DNA of 64,000 nt from an uncultured Muribaculaceae bacterium (GTDB lineage Bacteria > Bacteroidota > Bacteroidia > Bacteroidales > Muribaculaceae), in contig CAKTFH010000008.1 of assembly GCA_934555895.1 (NCBI GenBank), forward strand, positions 7,968 through 71,967, given 5' to 3'. Positions 56,505 to 64,000 of this stretch are shown piece after piece (within the stretch, counting starts at the first letter, position 1; each line of letters begins with the position of its first letter). Made by a program: the position numbers and the translations under genes. The notes beneath the pieces are model-generated. The model saw nothing but the letters and a program-made list of their open reading frames with translations. It had not been told where the DNA came from and did not search any database.

Positions 56505-59500
56505 TTAGAAGGTTACTGAAAGGCCGAATTGCACTGCACGCGGGTTTGGGAATGTGCAGGAGTTGTAGCCTTGAGTCCAGATGCCGCTGTCGGCAAATTC
56601 GGGGTCGAGGCCTTTGTACTTGGTGATGGTTATAAGATTCTTTCCTGTGACATATACACGGGCATGCTGCAGACCTATCACGTGAATCCATTTGAGCGGG
56701 AAGCTGTAGCCGAGAGTGATTTCACTGAAGCGGAAGAATGAACCGTCCTCAAGCCAGCGGTCCTGGTCGTATCGAGTGTTGCGTGAATCGCCGTAGATTA
56801 TGCGCGGACGGTCTGTCACAGGATGCTCCTGAGTCCAGGGCACGATGCCTGCGAAGTTATTCTGGTTGTCCTGGAAATCGCCGGCCACATATTGCGATTC
56901 GTTGAACACTTTCTGCCCGAATCGTCCGTAACCGTTGATGCTGAGGTCAATGCCACGCCATGCGGCGGTGAGGGTTAGGCCCATTTCAAGTTTTGGCCAT
57001 GGTGAGCCGCAGTCCTGGCGGTCTTCGCTTGAAATCTGCCCGTCGCCGTTATAGTCGTCATATTTGATGTCGCCGGGTTTGGCGTTGGGCTGAATCACTT
57101 TGCCGTCCTTGTTCTTGTAGTTGTTGATTTCTTCCTGACTTTGGAATATGCCGAGCATCTTGTAGAGGCTCCACTGTGCCAGCGGGTCACCGATTTTGCT
57201 CAACGATGTACTGGTGCGGTATACGGTCTGTCCGTAGCCGAGGTCATCCACGCGGTTTTTTACGTGCGAGAGATTGAGGGCAGCCGAATATGAGAACTCA
57301 CCCACATGGTCGTTCCATGCTATTTCAAATTCAACGCCGCGGTTGGTGAGTGCTCCGGCATTTACTGCGGGGGCACCCCCTTCGTTTCCAGTGCTGTAAA
57401 GTATTGGCAGATACACCAGAAGGTCTTTCGACTTTGCCTGGAAGTAGTCGGCGGTAAAGCGCAGGCGGCTGTTGAGCACCGTGAGGTCGAGACCGACATT
57501 AAGGGTGGTTTTCTTTTCCCACACGAGGTTGGTGTTGACCAGACGCGACTGTGTGCTGCCTATCGCTACTGTTTCGCCGGTGCCGAATATGGCGCGTGGT
57601 CCGGTGTTGAGCATCGCCACGTAATCCCAGTTGCCGATATTGCTGTTGCCGAGCGAACCATAGTTGGCGCGTATTTTCATATCGTCGATCCAGTCTACAT
57701 CGAAAAATTTCTCGCGGCTTATACGCCAGCCGATTGACCCTGAATAGAAGTTGCCCCAGCGGCGTGATTCGGGAAGTCTCGATGTGCCGTCGCGGCGTGC
57801 TGTGAACTGCACGAGATAACGGTCGTCGAATGAGTAGTTGACGCGTCCGAAATAGGAGATGAGGCTGTATTCGCCATAGTTGCCTCCGCCGGTCACTTTA
57901 CCTGTGGCTGCGTCGATGGTGGTGATGTAGGAGCCATTCGACTGGGGTGGATCCTGACGCATGATGTTGTGTGATTTGGTCAGGAAATGATTGTAGCTGA
58001 AGCCGAAAAGAGCATTCACGCTATGCTTGCCGAAGTCGTGGGCGAAATTATAGGTGTTCTCTATCAGGACATCGTTGTAGTGGGCGTGATTCCAGTTTAC
58101 ATAGGCTGCATCATCACCTTGACCCATTGTCCATGAACCGCTTTCGCGCAGTTTGTCTGTCTCGCCTGAGTAGGTCTTGTAGGCGATGTTGAGTTTCGCG
58201 CTTGCCCATTCGGGATATTCTACCTGGCCATATACATTGCCGAATAGATATTCCTCACGGTTGGTGCTGTGCTCCAGTTCCTGCATTGCCACAGGGTTGA
58301 GACCATAGCTGTTGGCATGGTTGGCGTCGCCGTAGCCGAATCCGGACCCGTGTTCCGGGTCGTAGACCGGAATTGTGGGAGGCATGGTGATGAAGTTGCT
58401 CCACACACTGCCGATGCCGTTGAGCTGGAGGCGCCGTGAGCGCGTATAGTAAAGATTCTCGCCGTAAGAGAAGATTCCTTTCTTGCCTGCTGTGTTCACT
58501 CGGAAGCCGAATTTCTCATAGCCGGTGTATTTCATGGCTCCCTTGTCGTTCATGTAGTTGAACGATGTGTAGAAATTCAGTGCCTCGGAGCCGCCCGACA
58601 TTGCCACATTGTAGTTCTGCAGCAAACCGTCGCGAAGCATTTCGTCCTGCCAGTCGGTATCGCCATTGTAATGGTCCTGGCGGTGATATACTTTGTCGAC
58701 CCCTGCGAGGATGGCTTCATCGTAGGCGCGGTCGTCATATAGCTTGTAGGTCTCGGTATCCATGAGGTCGTAGCGTGGATACCATGAAGTCTGCAGCTGA
58801 GCGTCGAATTTCACCTTGAGTTTGCCGGAGTTGCCGCTCTTTGTCTTGATAATGACCACGCCGTTTGCGGCGCGTGAACCGTAGATGGCGGCCGAAGATG
58901 CGTCTTTCAGCACTTGGATAGACTCGATATCCTCAACATTCACTCCAAGTTCGTTGCCGGCATAGGCACCGTCGATTATAAACAGGGGGTTATTGTTGGT
59001 AAGTGAGCCGAGACCGCGGATGACCATCGACGCACTTGAGCCAGCCTGGCCGCTCGATGTGATTTTCACACCGCTCGTGAGGCCTCGCATCGCTCCGACT
59101 ATATTGTCGGTGGTGCGGTTCTGCAGTTCGCTCTCCTTTACGGTGGTGATGGAGCCGAGGAGGTCTTTTTTCTTCACGGCGCCATAGCCTATGACCACAA
59201 CCTCGTCGAGGTCGCTTGTCTTTTCTTGCATTTCGACATCTACATTCGGAGCTACGGCTACTTCTTTAGTGGACATGCCTATATATGTGATGGAGAGTAT
59301 TTTGGCATCGTCGGGGACATTGAGTGTAAAGCGGCCGTCGGCATCGGTGGCCGCAACCACTGAGGCCGGTGCTCCGACGCAGCGCACTGTGGCTCCTATC
59401 ACGGGTTCGCCTTCAGAGTCGTGCACCACACCGTTGACCACGAGGGCCAGCGCCATTTCCGGCACAAGTGCCAGCGGCGTCAGAATGAGCATCAATTTCT

Positions 59501-59507
59501 TTTTCAT
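56505..59507 (-). CDS. SusC/RagA-family TonB-dependent receptor of the ribose/nucleoside locus
   Basis: A 1000-residue outer membrane receptor. The start at 59507 (MKKKLMLILTPLALVPEMAL) gives a proper signal peptide; 65 in-frame residues upstream are low-complexity and excluded. A carboxypeptidase-regulatory-like domain (GEPVIGATVRCVG), the DEVVVIGYGAVKKKDLLGS region, a plug (ASMVIRGLGS, DASSAAIYGSRAANGVV) and a barrel follow. It is only distantly similar to the SusC at 18134 and so should import something different. Its neighbours, ribokinase and nucleoside hydrolase, point to ribose-containing substrates. Confidence 0.95.
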   Translation of the reverse strand: MKKKLMLILTPLALVPEMALALVVNGVVHDSEGEPVIGATVRCVGAPASVVAATDADGRFTLNVPDDAKILSITYIGMSTKEVAVAPNVDVEMQEKTSDLDEVVVIGYGAVKKKDLLGSITTVKESELQNRTTDNIVGAMRGLTSGVKITSSGQAGSSASMVIRGLGSLTNNNPLFIIDGAYAGNELGVNVEDIESIQVLKDASSAAIYGSRAANGVVIIKTKSGNSGKLKVKFDAQLQTSWYPRYDLMDTETYKLYDDRAYDEAILAGVDKVYHRQDHYNGDTDWQDEMLRDGLLQNYNVAMSGGSEALNFYTSFNYMNDKGAMKYTGYEKFGFRVNTAGKKGIFSYGENLYYTRSRRLQLNGIGSVWSNFITMPPTIPVYDPEHGSGFGYGDANHANSYGLNPVAMQELEHSTNREEYLFGNVYGQVEYPEWASAKLNIAYKTYSGETDKLRESGSWTMGQGDDAAYVNWNHAHYNDVLIENTYNFAHDFGKHSVNALFGFSYNHFLTKSHNIMRQDPPQSNGSYITTIDAATGKVTGGGNYGEYSLISYFGRVNYSFDDRYLVQFTARRDGTSRLPESRRWGNFYSGSIGWRISREKFFDVDWIDDMKIRANYGSLGNSNIGNWDYVAMLNTGPRAIFGTGETVAIGSTQSRLVNTNLVWEKKTTLNVGLDLTVLNSRLRFTADYFQAKSKDLLVYLPILYSTGNEGGAPAVNAGALTNRGVEFEIAWNDHVGEFSYSAALNLSHVKNRVDDLGYGQTVYRTSTSLSKIGDPLAQWSLYKMLGIFQSQEEINNYKNKDGKVIQPNAKPGDIKYDDYNGDGQISSEDRQDCGSPWPKLEMGLTLTAAWRGIDLSINGYGRFGQKVFNESQYVAGDFQDNQNNFAGIVPWTQEHPVTDRPRIIYGDSRNTRYDQDRWLEDGSFFRFSEITLGYSFPLKWIHVIGLQHARVYVTGKNLITITKYKGLDPEFADSGIWTQGYNSCTFPNPRAVQFGLSVTF

Positions 59508-59568
59508 GGGGAAGTGAATGAGATTAGTATAGGAATGACTGGACTGTTTGTGTTGTCGGGAGTGGCGG

Positions 59569-60579
59569 TCAGTTGCCGCCCGAGATGATGATGAATCCGA
59601 GCCCGGCAAGGAAGAAGAGGAACATGAGGCCGAGCAGGAGGTTGGTGCGCTTGTCGGCGCCCTTGAATTCTTTCCAGATGAATACGCCCCAGATGGCTGC
59701 AATCATGGGTGCTCCCTGACCGAGTGCATAGGAGATGGCGGCGCCGGCTTTGCCGGCGGCGATATAGCTGCAGGCTGTGCCGAGGGTCCATATCACACCG
59801 CCGAGCACACCGACCATATGGGTTGAGAAGCTGCCTTTGAAGTATTGCGAGTAGCTCACAGGTTCGCCCTGGAATGGCTTGCGCATGGCTATGGTGTTGA
59901 AAACTAAGTTGCTAAGCAGCACACCGATTGAGAACACGAACAGGGCCGAGTAAGGTGTGAGCATGCCTGCCGCGGGATGCTCGAAGTCGTTGAGATCCAT
60001 GGCTGCTGCCACGAATCGATAGAAAAGCGACATGAGCACTCCGGCGCACACGGCCAGAATTAGTCCTTTGCGCCGCTGCGAGCTGGCTTCTTCCGATTTG
60101 TTGACTCTACCAGAGGCTATGCCGTTGCAGATTATAGCTATTACCACCAGTGCCACGCCTGTGAAAAGGGTGAGGGGGTCACCTTTGGGTGCGCCAAGAT
60201 AGTTGATTATCACTCCGAGCACCAGTGCGAGGCCAACGCCGAGTGGGAAGGCCACTGCCATGCCGGCGAGCGACACTGAGGCGGAAAGAAGTATGTTGGA
60301 TGCGTTGAAGATAATGCCGCCGAGTATCACGCTGCCTATCGATGCCATGGAGGCCTGGGCGAGGTCGTCGGTGAAATGGCGCCCTTCCGAACCGATGCTT
60401 CCGAATGTGAAGCCGATGAGGAGGGCGAAAAGCACCATGCCTATCACGTAGTCCCAGTAAAAGAGTTCATAGCGCCAGGTTTTTCCGGCAAGTTTCTGGG
60501 TATTGCCCCAGGAGCCCCAACACAGCATGGTGATGAAGCACAGCACCACTGCCATTGCATAGTTTTCTACGATAAACAT
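59569..60579 (-). CDS. GRP/DMT-type sugar permease (probable ribose transporter)
   Basis: A 336-residue inner membrane protein with about ten predicted transmembrane helices, beginning with a hydrophobic helix at residues 7-25 and ending in two at the C-terminus. FITMLCWGSWGNTQKLAG and the GAAISYALGQGAPMIAAIWG region resemble the glucose/ribose uptake and RhaT-like branch of the drug/metabolite transporter superfamily. Between ribokinase and susC it is the obvious candidate to bring released ribose into the cytoplasm. The substrate is inferred. It is 67 bp from rbsK, in the same transcript. Confidence 0.8.
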   Translation of the reverse strand: MFIVENYAMAVVLCFITMLCWGSWGNTQKLAGKTWRYELFYWDYVIGMVLFALLIGFTFGSIGSEGRHFTDDLAQASMASIGSVILGGIIFNASNILLSASVSLAGMAVAFPLGVGLALVLGVIINYLGAPKGDPLTLFTGVALVVIAIICNGIASGRVNKSEEASSQRRKGLILAVCAGVLMSLFYRFVAAAMDLNDFEHPAAGMLTPYSALFVFSIGVLLSNLVFNTIAMRKPFQGEPVSYSQYFKGSFSTHMVGVLGGVIWTLGTACSYIAAGKAGAAISYALGQGAPMIAAIWGVFIWKEFKGADKRTNLLLGLMFLFFLAGLGFIIISGGN

Positions 60580-60646
60580 AAGTAGTTATGGTTGTTAATT
60601 TAAGGTATTCTGTTGAAACGTGTGAGAGAGTGTATGCTTAAGTCGC

Positions 60647-61591
60647 TCAGATGTCGAGGCCTTTGGCAAGGGCGATGGCGCTCACTTCGTCGCGGGTGGG
60701 GATAGCCTGCTGGGCACCCGGACGCGTAACTGTCACCGAGGCTGCCAGGCATCCCATGGTCGCGGCTGTGGAAATATCTTTTCCTTCGGCGAGGGCCACG
60801 CAGAATGCGCCGCAGAAGGTGTCGCCGGCGGCTGTGGTGTCTACGGGCGTCACCTTGAATGAAGGCACCTCTACGCATTTCCCGTCAGTGCATATGAGAG
60901 CTCCGGCGCTGCCGAGGGTTACCACCACGGTGCCTACGCCGCTTTCACAAATGATAGCGGTGGCTTTTTCGGGGGATGTACCTTCGGGCACACCGGCTAT
61001 GGTTTCCATCTCGGTGCGGTTGGGTATGAGGATGTCGACATTGCGCAGCAGTTCGGCGGGGAGGGGAGCGGCGGGCGCAGGTGCGGGGTTAAGCACTACG
61101 GTCACTCCGTAGCGTTTGGCCACTTCGGCCGCATGTCTTACCGTTGCGATGGGTATCTCTAGTTGCAAAAGCATTATGCGGGCATTGGCTATGGCGCTTT
61201 CTGCGGCATCTATGTCGGTGGCACTCAGGGTGCTGTTGGCTCCGGAGGCTACCGCGATGCAGTTTTCGCCGTTGTCATCCACGTTTATCAGGGCCACGCC
61301 CGAGGCTTTGTCGGGCGATATACTTATATAATTAGTGGAGATGCCTTGAGCCTGGAGCTGCGCGCAGGTTTGGCGTCCGAAAACATCGTCGCCCACTTTG
61401 GCTATAAAGGTAAGGTTGCCGCCGAGCTTGCTTACGGCTACAGCCTGGTTGGCCCCTTTTCCGCCTGCATTCATCAGAAATTCACCTCCCAGCACGGTTT
61501 CTCCGGGCCGGGGCAGGTGGGGTGTGCGCACAACCATATCAGTGTTGCTGCTGCCTGCCACCACAATGGCGGTTCTTAAGTTTTCGGGCAT
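60647..61591 (-). CDS. rbsK: Ribokinase (PfkB family)
   Basis: A 314-residue sugar kinase that phosphorylates ribose at O-5. The start at 61591 gives the family N-terminus (VVAGSSNTDMVVRTP). NAGGKGANQAVAV (PfkB signature 1, G43-N48) binds sugar, and VDTTAAGDTFCGAF contains the catalytic aspartate near residue 256 and the anion hole. It is the first gene of the minus-strand operon. A LacI-type operator lies between its promoter and its start, so it is presumably repressed by the divergent regulator in the absence of inducer. Confidence 0.93.
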   Translation of the reverse strand: MPENLRTAIVVAGSSNTDMVVRTPHLPRPGETVLGGEFLMNAGGKGANQAVAVSKLGGNLTFIAKVGDDVFGRQTCAQLQAQGISTNYISISPDKASGVALINVDDNGENCIAVASGANSTLSATDIDAAESAIANARIMLLQLEIPIATVRHAAEVAKRYGVTVVLNPAPAPAAPLPAELLRNVDILIPNRTEMETIAGVPEGTSPEKATAIICESGVGTVVVTLGSAGALICTDGKCVEVPSFKVTPVDTTAAGDTFCGAFCVALAEGKDISTAATMGCLAASVTVTRPGAQQAIPTRDEVSAIALAKGLDI

Positions 61592-61634
61592 GATATTAGT
61601 TTTTAAGGTTTCTTGAATGATAATGATACTGTCT

Positions 61635-61652
61635 TGCGCAATCGTTTGCGCA
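61635..61652. promoter_or_regulatory. Perfect LacI-family operator
   Basis: TGCGCAA-TCGT-TTGCGCA is an 18-bp perfect inverted repeat with the central CG typical of LacI/PurR/RbsR sites (GCAAnCGnTTGC). It lies just downstream of the minus-strand -7 box, where bound repressor would block transcription of the ribose operon. Confidence 0.85.
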
Positions 61653-61663
61653 TTCTCATGCGG

Positions 61664-61692
61664 CAAAGATATACAAAAATTTAATAATACAA
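61664..61692 (-). promoter_or_regulatory. Promoter of the ribose/nucleoside operon
   Basis: On the minus strand TATCTTTG (61671-61664) matches TAnnTTTG, with TTG (61692-61690) 18 bp upstream. Transcription should start near 61657, immediately in front of the operator. Confidence 0.7.
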
Positions 61693-61724
61693 TAGCAAAT
61701 GCCGAATTTTTTCAAAAAAAATAT

Positions 61725-61732
61725 TAATTTTG
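61725..61732 (+). promoter_or_regulatory. -7 box of the lacI-family gene
   Basis: TAATTTTG matches TAnnTTTG. The -33 region is AT-rich and not consensus. It points away from the ribose operon promoter, giving a divergent pair. Confidence 0.6.
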
Positions 61733-61821
61733 TCTGATGAAGGGTACGGAGCATCCGCATGGTGCTCATTCAGTAGTTTATATGCATTGTTAAACAAGCT
61801 CTTATTCCGAAGAAGCAACGC

Positions 61822-62838
61822 ATGAAAAGAAGCACGCTATCAGATATTTCAGCCAGAACAGGTCTTTCAGTCACCACTGTCTCGAGGGTGCTGAACGGTA
61901 AGTCGAAGCAGTTTCGCATCAGCGAAAAGTCGCAACAGGTAGTGCGCGAGGCCGTAAGAGAGCTCAACTATAGGCCGAATGTGGTGGCTCAGACACTGCG
62001 TAAAAACGAATCGCGCACACTTGGGCTTCTTGTTCCGAGCATCGAGAATCCATTTTTCGCCTCTATTGCCGGTGCCGTGATACGCCAGGCGTCGCAGTAC
62101 GGCTATCCTGTGATGCTTATTGACACGCGCGAGAATCCGGCTGAGGAGGATCGTGCAGTCGATACGCTTCTCGAACGTTCGGTCGACGGCATCATCATGG
62201 TGCCTTGTGCTTCGAAGGCCGGTCGGCTTGAGGATGTGAGCTGTGAAAAACCTCTTGTGCTTATCGACCGCTACTTTGAGGACGCCGACATACCATATGT
62301 GTGCACCGACAATTTTCATGGTGCTTACGTGGCCACGCAGATGCTGCTTGATGCAGGACATAGAAAGATAATGTGCATCCGAGGTGTGCCCTCGTCGGTG
62401 ACTTCGCGCCGAAGGGTTGAGGGCTATCTGCAGGCCCTTCGCGAGCGGGGGCTTGAAGACGAGGCGTTTGTGTGTGGCGATAGCTTCTCGATAGATAACG
62501 GATATACCGAGACAAAACGTGCGCTCGAGTCTGGCCGCAGTTTCACCGCTGTGTTCGCTCTGTCGAGTACCAATCTGCTGGGCGCTTTGAGCGCCTTGCG
62601 CGAATGCAATGTGTCGATTCCGCAGGAAGTGTCGCTTATCTCGTTCGACGATAATGTGTTTCTCAACTATCTCAATCCCTCGATAAGCTGCGTGTCGCAG
62701 CCAGTGGAGGAGATAGGCGTGGCTGCGGTGAAGATGCTCATGGATAAAATTCAGAGCGATATACCTGTGGCTCCGATGGTGGAGATTCCTCCGAGACTTA
62801 TCAACCGTGATTCGGTAGCTTCTCCTTCCCGTTCATGA
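61822..62838 (+). CDS. LacI-family transcriptional regulator (probable RbsR-type repressor)
   Basis: A 338-residue DNA-binding protein. The N-terminal helix-turn-helix (TLSDISARTGLSVTTVSRVL) and hinge region (NYRPNVVAQTLR) are typical. The periplasmic-binding-protein-like domain starts at TLGLLVPSIENPFFASI and binds a sugar or sugar phosphate. It is divergent from rbsK, and the intervening region holds a perfect LacI-type operator, so control of the ribose/nucleoside operon is the natural inference. The effector, ribose or ribose 5-phosphate, is not shown. Confidence 0.92.
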   Translation: MKRSTLSDISARTGLSVTTVSRVLNGKSKQFRISEKSQQVVREAVRELNYRPNVVAQTLRKNESRTLGLLVPSIENPFFASIAGAVIRQASQYGYPVMLIDTRENPAEEDRAVDTLLERSVDGIIMVPCASKAGRLEDVSCEKPLVLIDRYFEDADIPYVCTDNFHGAYVATQMLLDAGHRKIMCIRGVPSSVTSRRRVEGYLQALRERGLEDEAFVCGDSFSIDNGYTETKRALESGRSFTAVFALSSTNLLGALSALRECNVSIPQEVSLISFDDNVFLNYLNPSISCVSQPVEEIGVAAVKMLMDKIQSDIPVAPMVEIPPRLINRDSVASPSRS

Positions 62839-62879
62839 GAAGCGTTTCAGTGTCGTTCCTTATTCAGTGAAAAAATCAC

Positions 62880-63752
62880 TTATCTCGAGCGTAGCCGCAC
62901 AATCCTGATTCCTTCAGGACGGTTGTGAGCTACATATTCCGGAAGCGACAGAGGGTCGATCATCACTTTCCCGCCGCGGCTCGATGCATGCAGCAGCCTC
63001 GGTTTGCCGCCTTCCATCACGATTATTCCCATATGAGTGGCGTCGAGGCCGTTGATGGCAGTGGTGAAGATCACTACATCGCCGTCGCGGGCTATCTGTG
63101 TGATGCTCTTGTCTTTCACTGCCGAAGCCTTGATGTAGGGGTAGCGGTGGTTGCTGTAGCCGGCTTCCGTACGGCGTATGGCGTCAAGATTGGATTCGTC
63201 GGCGAGGGCCCGGTAGCGGTCGCGGTTGCGGCTCATGAAGTCGAGTGTCTTCACTTTGTAGCGTACACCGGATGGTGCATCGGCTGTGATTTCGATAATG
63301 TTTCCGCGTGCCGAGTTATCTACAATCCAATCGCTTACGTAATGTAGGCGCGATCCGTAGCCGTTTTCCTCGCCGTTGCGGTAGCGTAGGTGGCGCAGGT
63401 TATACACGAAATCGCGCCAGCTCTGGCGGTCTTCGCGCGCCGTGCCGGCCAGTGCGAGCACTGTCTCAACGAAGGTGGTGCAATCCATAGAGTCGAGCCT
63501 CACCGTGAGGGTCTCGATAGAGTCGCCTTCGAGTGTGCCGGCGCCGTAGGGGGTGTTGATGAAGTTGCGGGCGATGCGCGACACATTTCCGGGGCGCTCC
63601 TGGAGGGCCTCCTGCTTCAGAATTTCGGTGATGCGCGTGGTGTCGGCGGCTTCGTTGCCGAATTTCACATTCTGCGCTGCCGCAGGGAGGGCGAAGGCGG
63701 AAAATGCCGCCATAGGAAGTATCAGGTTCTTTATATAGATGAGAAATTTCAT
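62880..63752 (-). CDS. DUF1460 (N-acetylmuramoyl-L-alanine amidase-like) secreted protein
   Basis: A 290-residue protein with a signal peptide (start at 63752, MKFLIYIKNLILPMAAF). It belongs to the DUF1460 family, with an NlpC/P60-like cysteine-hydrolase fold: the candidate Cys is in DCTTFVETVLAL, the His in THMGII, and LLHASSRGGKV follows. Proteins of this family act on cell-wall peptides or related amide bonds. It is convergent with the lacI gene and monocistronic. The exact substrate is unknown. Confidence 0.88.
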   Translation of the reverse strand: MKFLIYIKNLILPMAAFSAFALPAAAQNVKFGNEAADTTRITEILKQEALQERPGNVSRIARNFINTPYGAGTLEGDSIETLTVRLDSMDCTTFVETVLALAGTAREDRQSWRDFVYNLRHLRYRNGEENGYGSRLHYVSDWIVDNSARGNIIEITADAPSGVRYKVKTLDFMSRNRDRYRALADESNLDAIRRTEAGYSNHRYPYIKASAVKDKSITQIARDGDVVIFTTAINGLDATHMGIIVMEGGKPRLLHASSRGGKVMIDPLSLPEYVAHNRPEGIRIVRLRSR

Positions 63753-63830
63753 TGGTCTTATATTATATAATATGAGTTTTAGGACCGGCCGCAGGGGTGT
63801 GGCAACCGTTTGGGCTTCATTCCGCCTTTG

Positions 63831-63838
63831 CAAAATTA
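63831..63838 (-). promoter_or_regulatory. -7 box of the DUF1460 gene
   Basis: On the minus strand TAATTTTG matches TAnnTTTG, 79 bp before the start codon. No clear -33 element. The remaining sequence to 64000 shows no gene. Confidence 0.55.
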
Positions 63839-64000
63839 CTTAATTTGATGAGGATTTTATCTTGAATCTGCCCGAAACTGTCGAAAAAGCGCGATATGGA
63901 ACTTCTATGGCAATTTTGGGTGTAAAAAAAGTTGTGGTGTCAAGGTGCTGTGGCAGTGGGTGAAAACATGTTTTATAACATAGTTTTTAAAAATTTCTTG

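Noticed and set aside
56505..59702. An N-terminal extension of the ribose-locus SusC beginning at 59702
   Set aside because: The extra 65 residues are Ser/Pro-rich and overlap the 3' end of the permease gene; the signal peptide begins at 59507.

Overview
The window reads as a chromosome segment of a gut Bacteroidales bacterium, most likely a Muribaculaceae or close relative; the taxon is inferred, not proven. The grounds are SusC/SusD pairs, Bacteroidetes-type promoters (TTTG, then 19-20 bp, then TAnnTTTG) at many upstream regions, little sign of Shine-Dalgarno sites, a BACON-domain lipoprotein, many secreted glycosidases, and a str-S10-spc-alpha ribosomal cluster without tuf between fusA and rpsJ. 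About 55 genes are supported. No tRNA, rRNA, insertion sequence, prophage or CRISPR array was seen.

Positions 1-27,272 mix carbohydrate-degradation genes with housekeeping genes. In order: the 3' end of a GH51-like arabinofuranosidase, a polyprenyl diphosphate synthase, a GH3 glycosidase, an RluB-type pseudouridine synthase with a very long Q/G/N/Y-rich N-terminus, and asparaginyl-tRNA synthetase. Then come two adjacent GH115-type genes flanked by two nearly identical 90-bp intergenic elements, a 1-kb non-coding stretch full of hairpins, an ELWxxDGT-repeat protein, a SusC/SusD pair, a lipoprotein in SusE position, and a GH43-SGNH esterase-LamG fusion. GH51, GH3, GH43, GH115 and an esterase together fit an acidic, arabinose-containing plant glycan such as glucuronoarabinoxylan or type II arabinogalactan; the substrate is inferred.

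Positions 27,398-47,777 hold the ribosomal super-cluster: rpsL, rpsG, fusA, rpsJ to rplE, rpsN to rpmJ, then rpsM to rplQ. It includes secY, map, infA and rpoA, and two genes under 60 codons (rpmD, rpmJ). Its unusual feature is a set of long, hairpin-rich gaps between genes, one of which carries an intrinsic terminator followed by a promoter between rplE and rpsN. A MgtC-family membrane protein and enolase follow.

Positions 50,538-61,591, on the minus strand, form a compact ribose/nucleoside utilisation locus: ribokinase, sugar permease, SusC, SusD, BACON lipoprotein, two related beta-propeller proteins and a nucleoside hydrolase lipoprotein. A divergent LacI-family regulator and a perfect LacI-type operator in front of the ribokinase suggest simple repression. 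The two propeller proteins share W-D-D-x-H-x-C-D-P and G-(F/Y)-P-R-N-H-N motifs and are the best candidates here for an undescribed enzymatic activity. A DUF1460 amidase-like gene closes the window.
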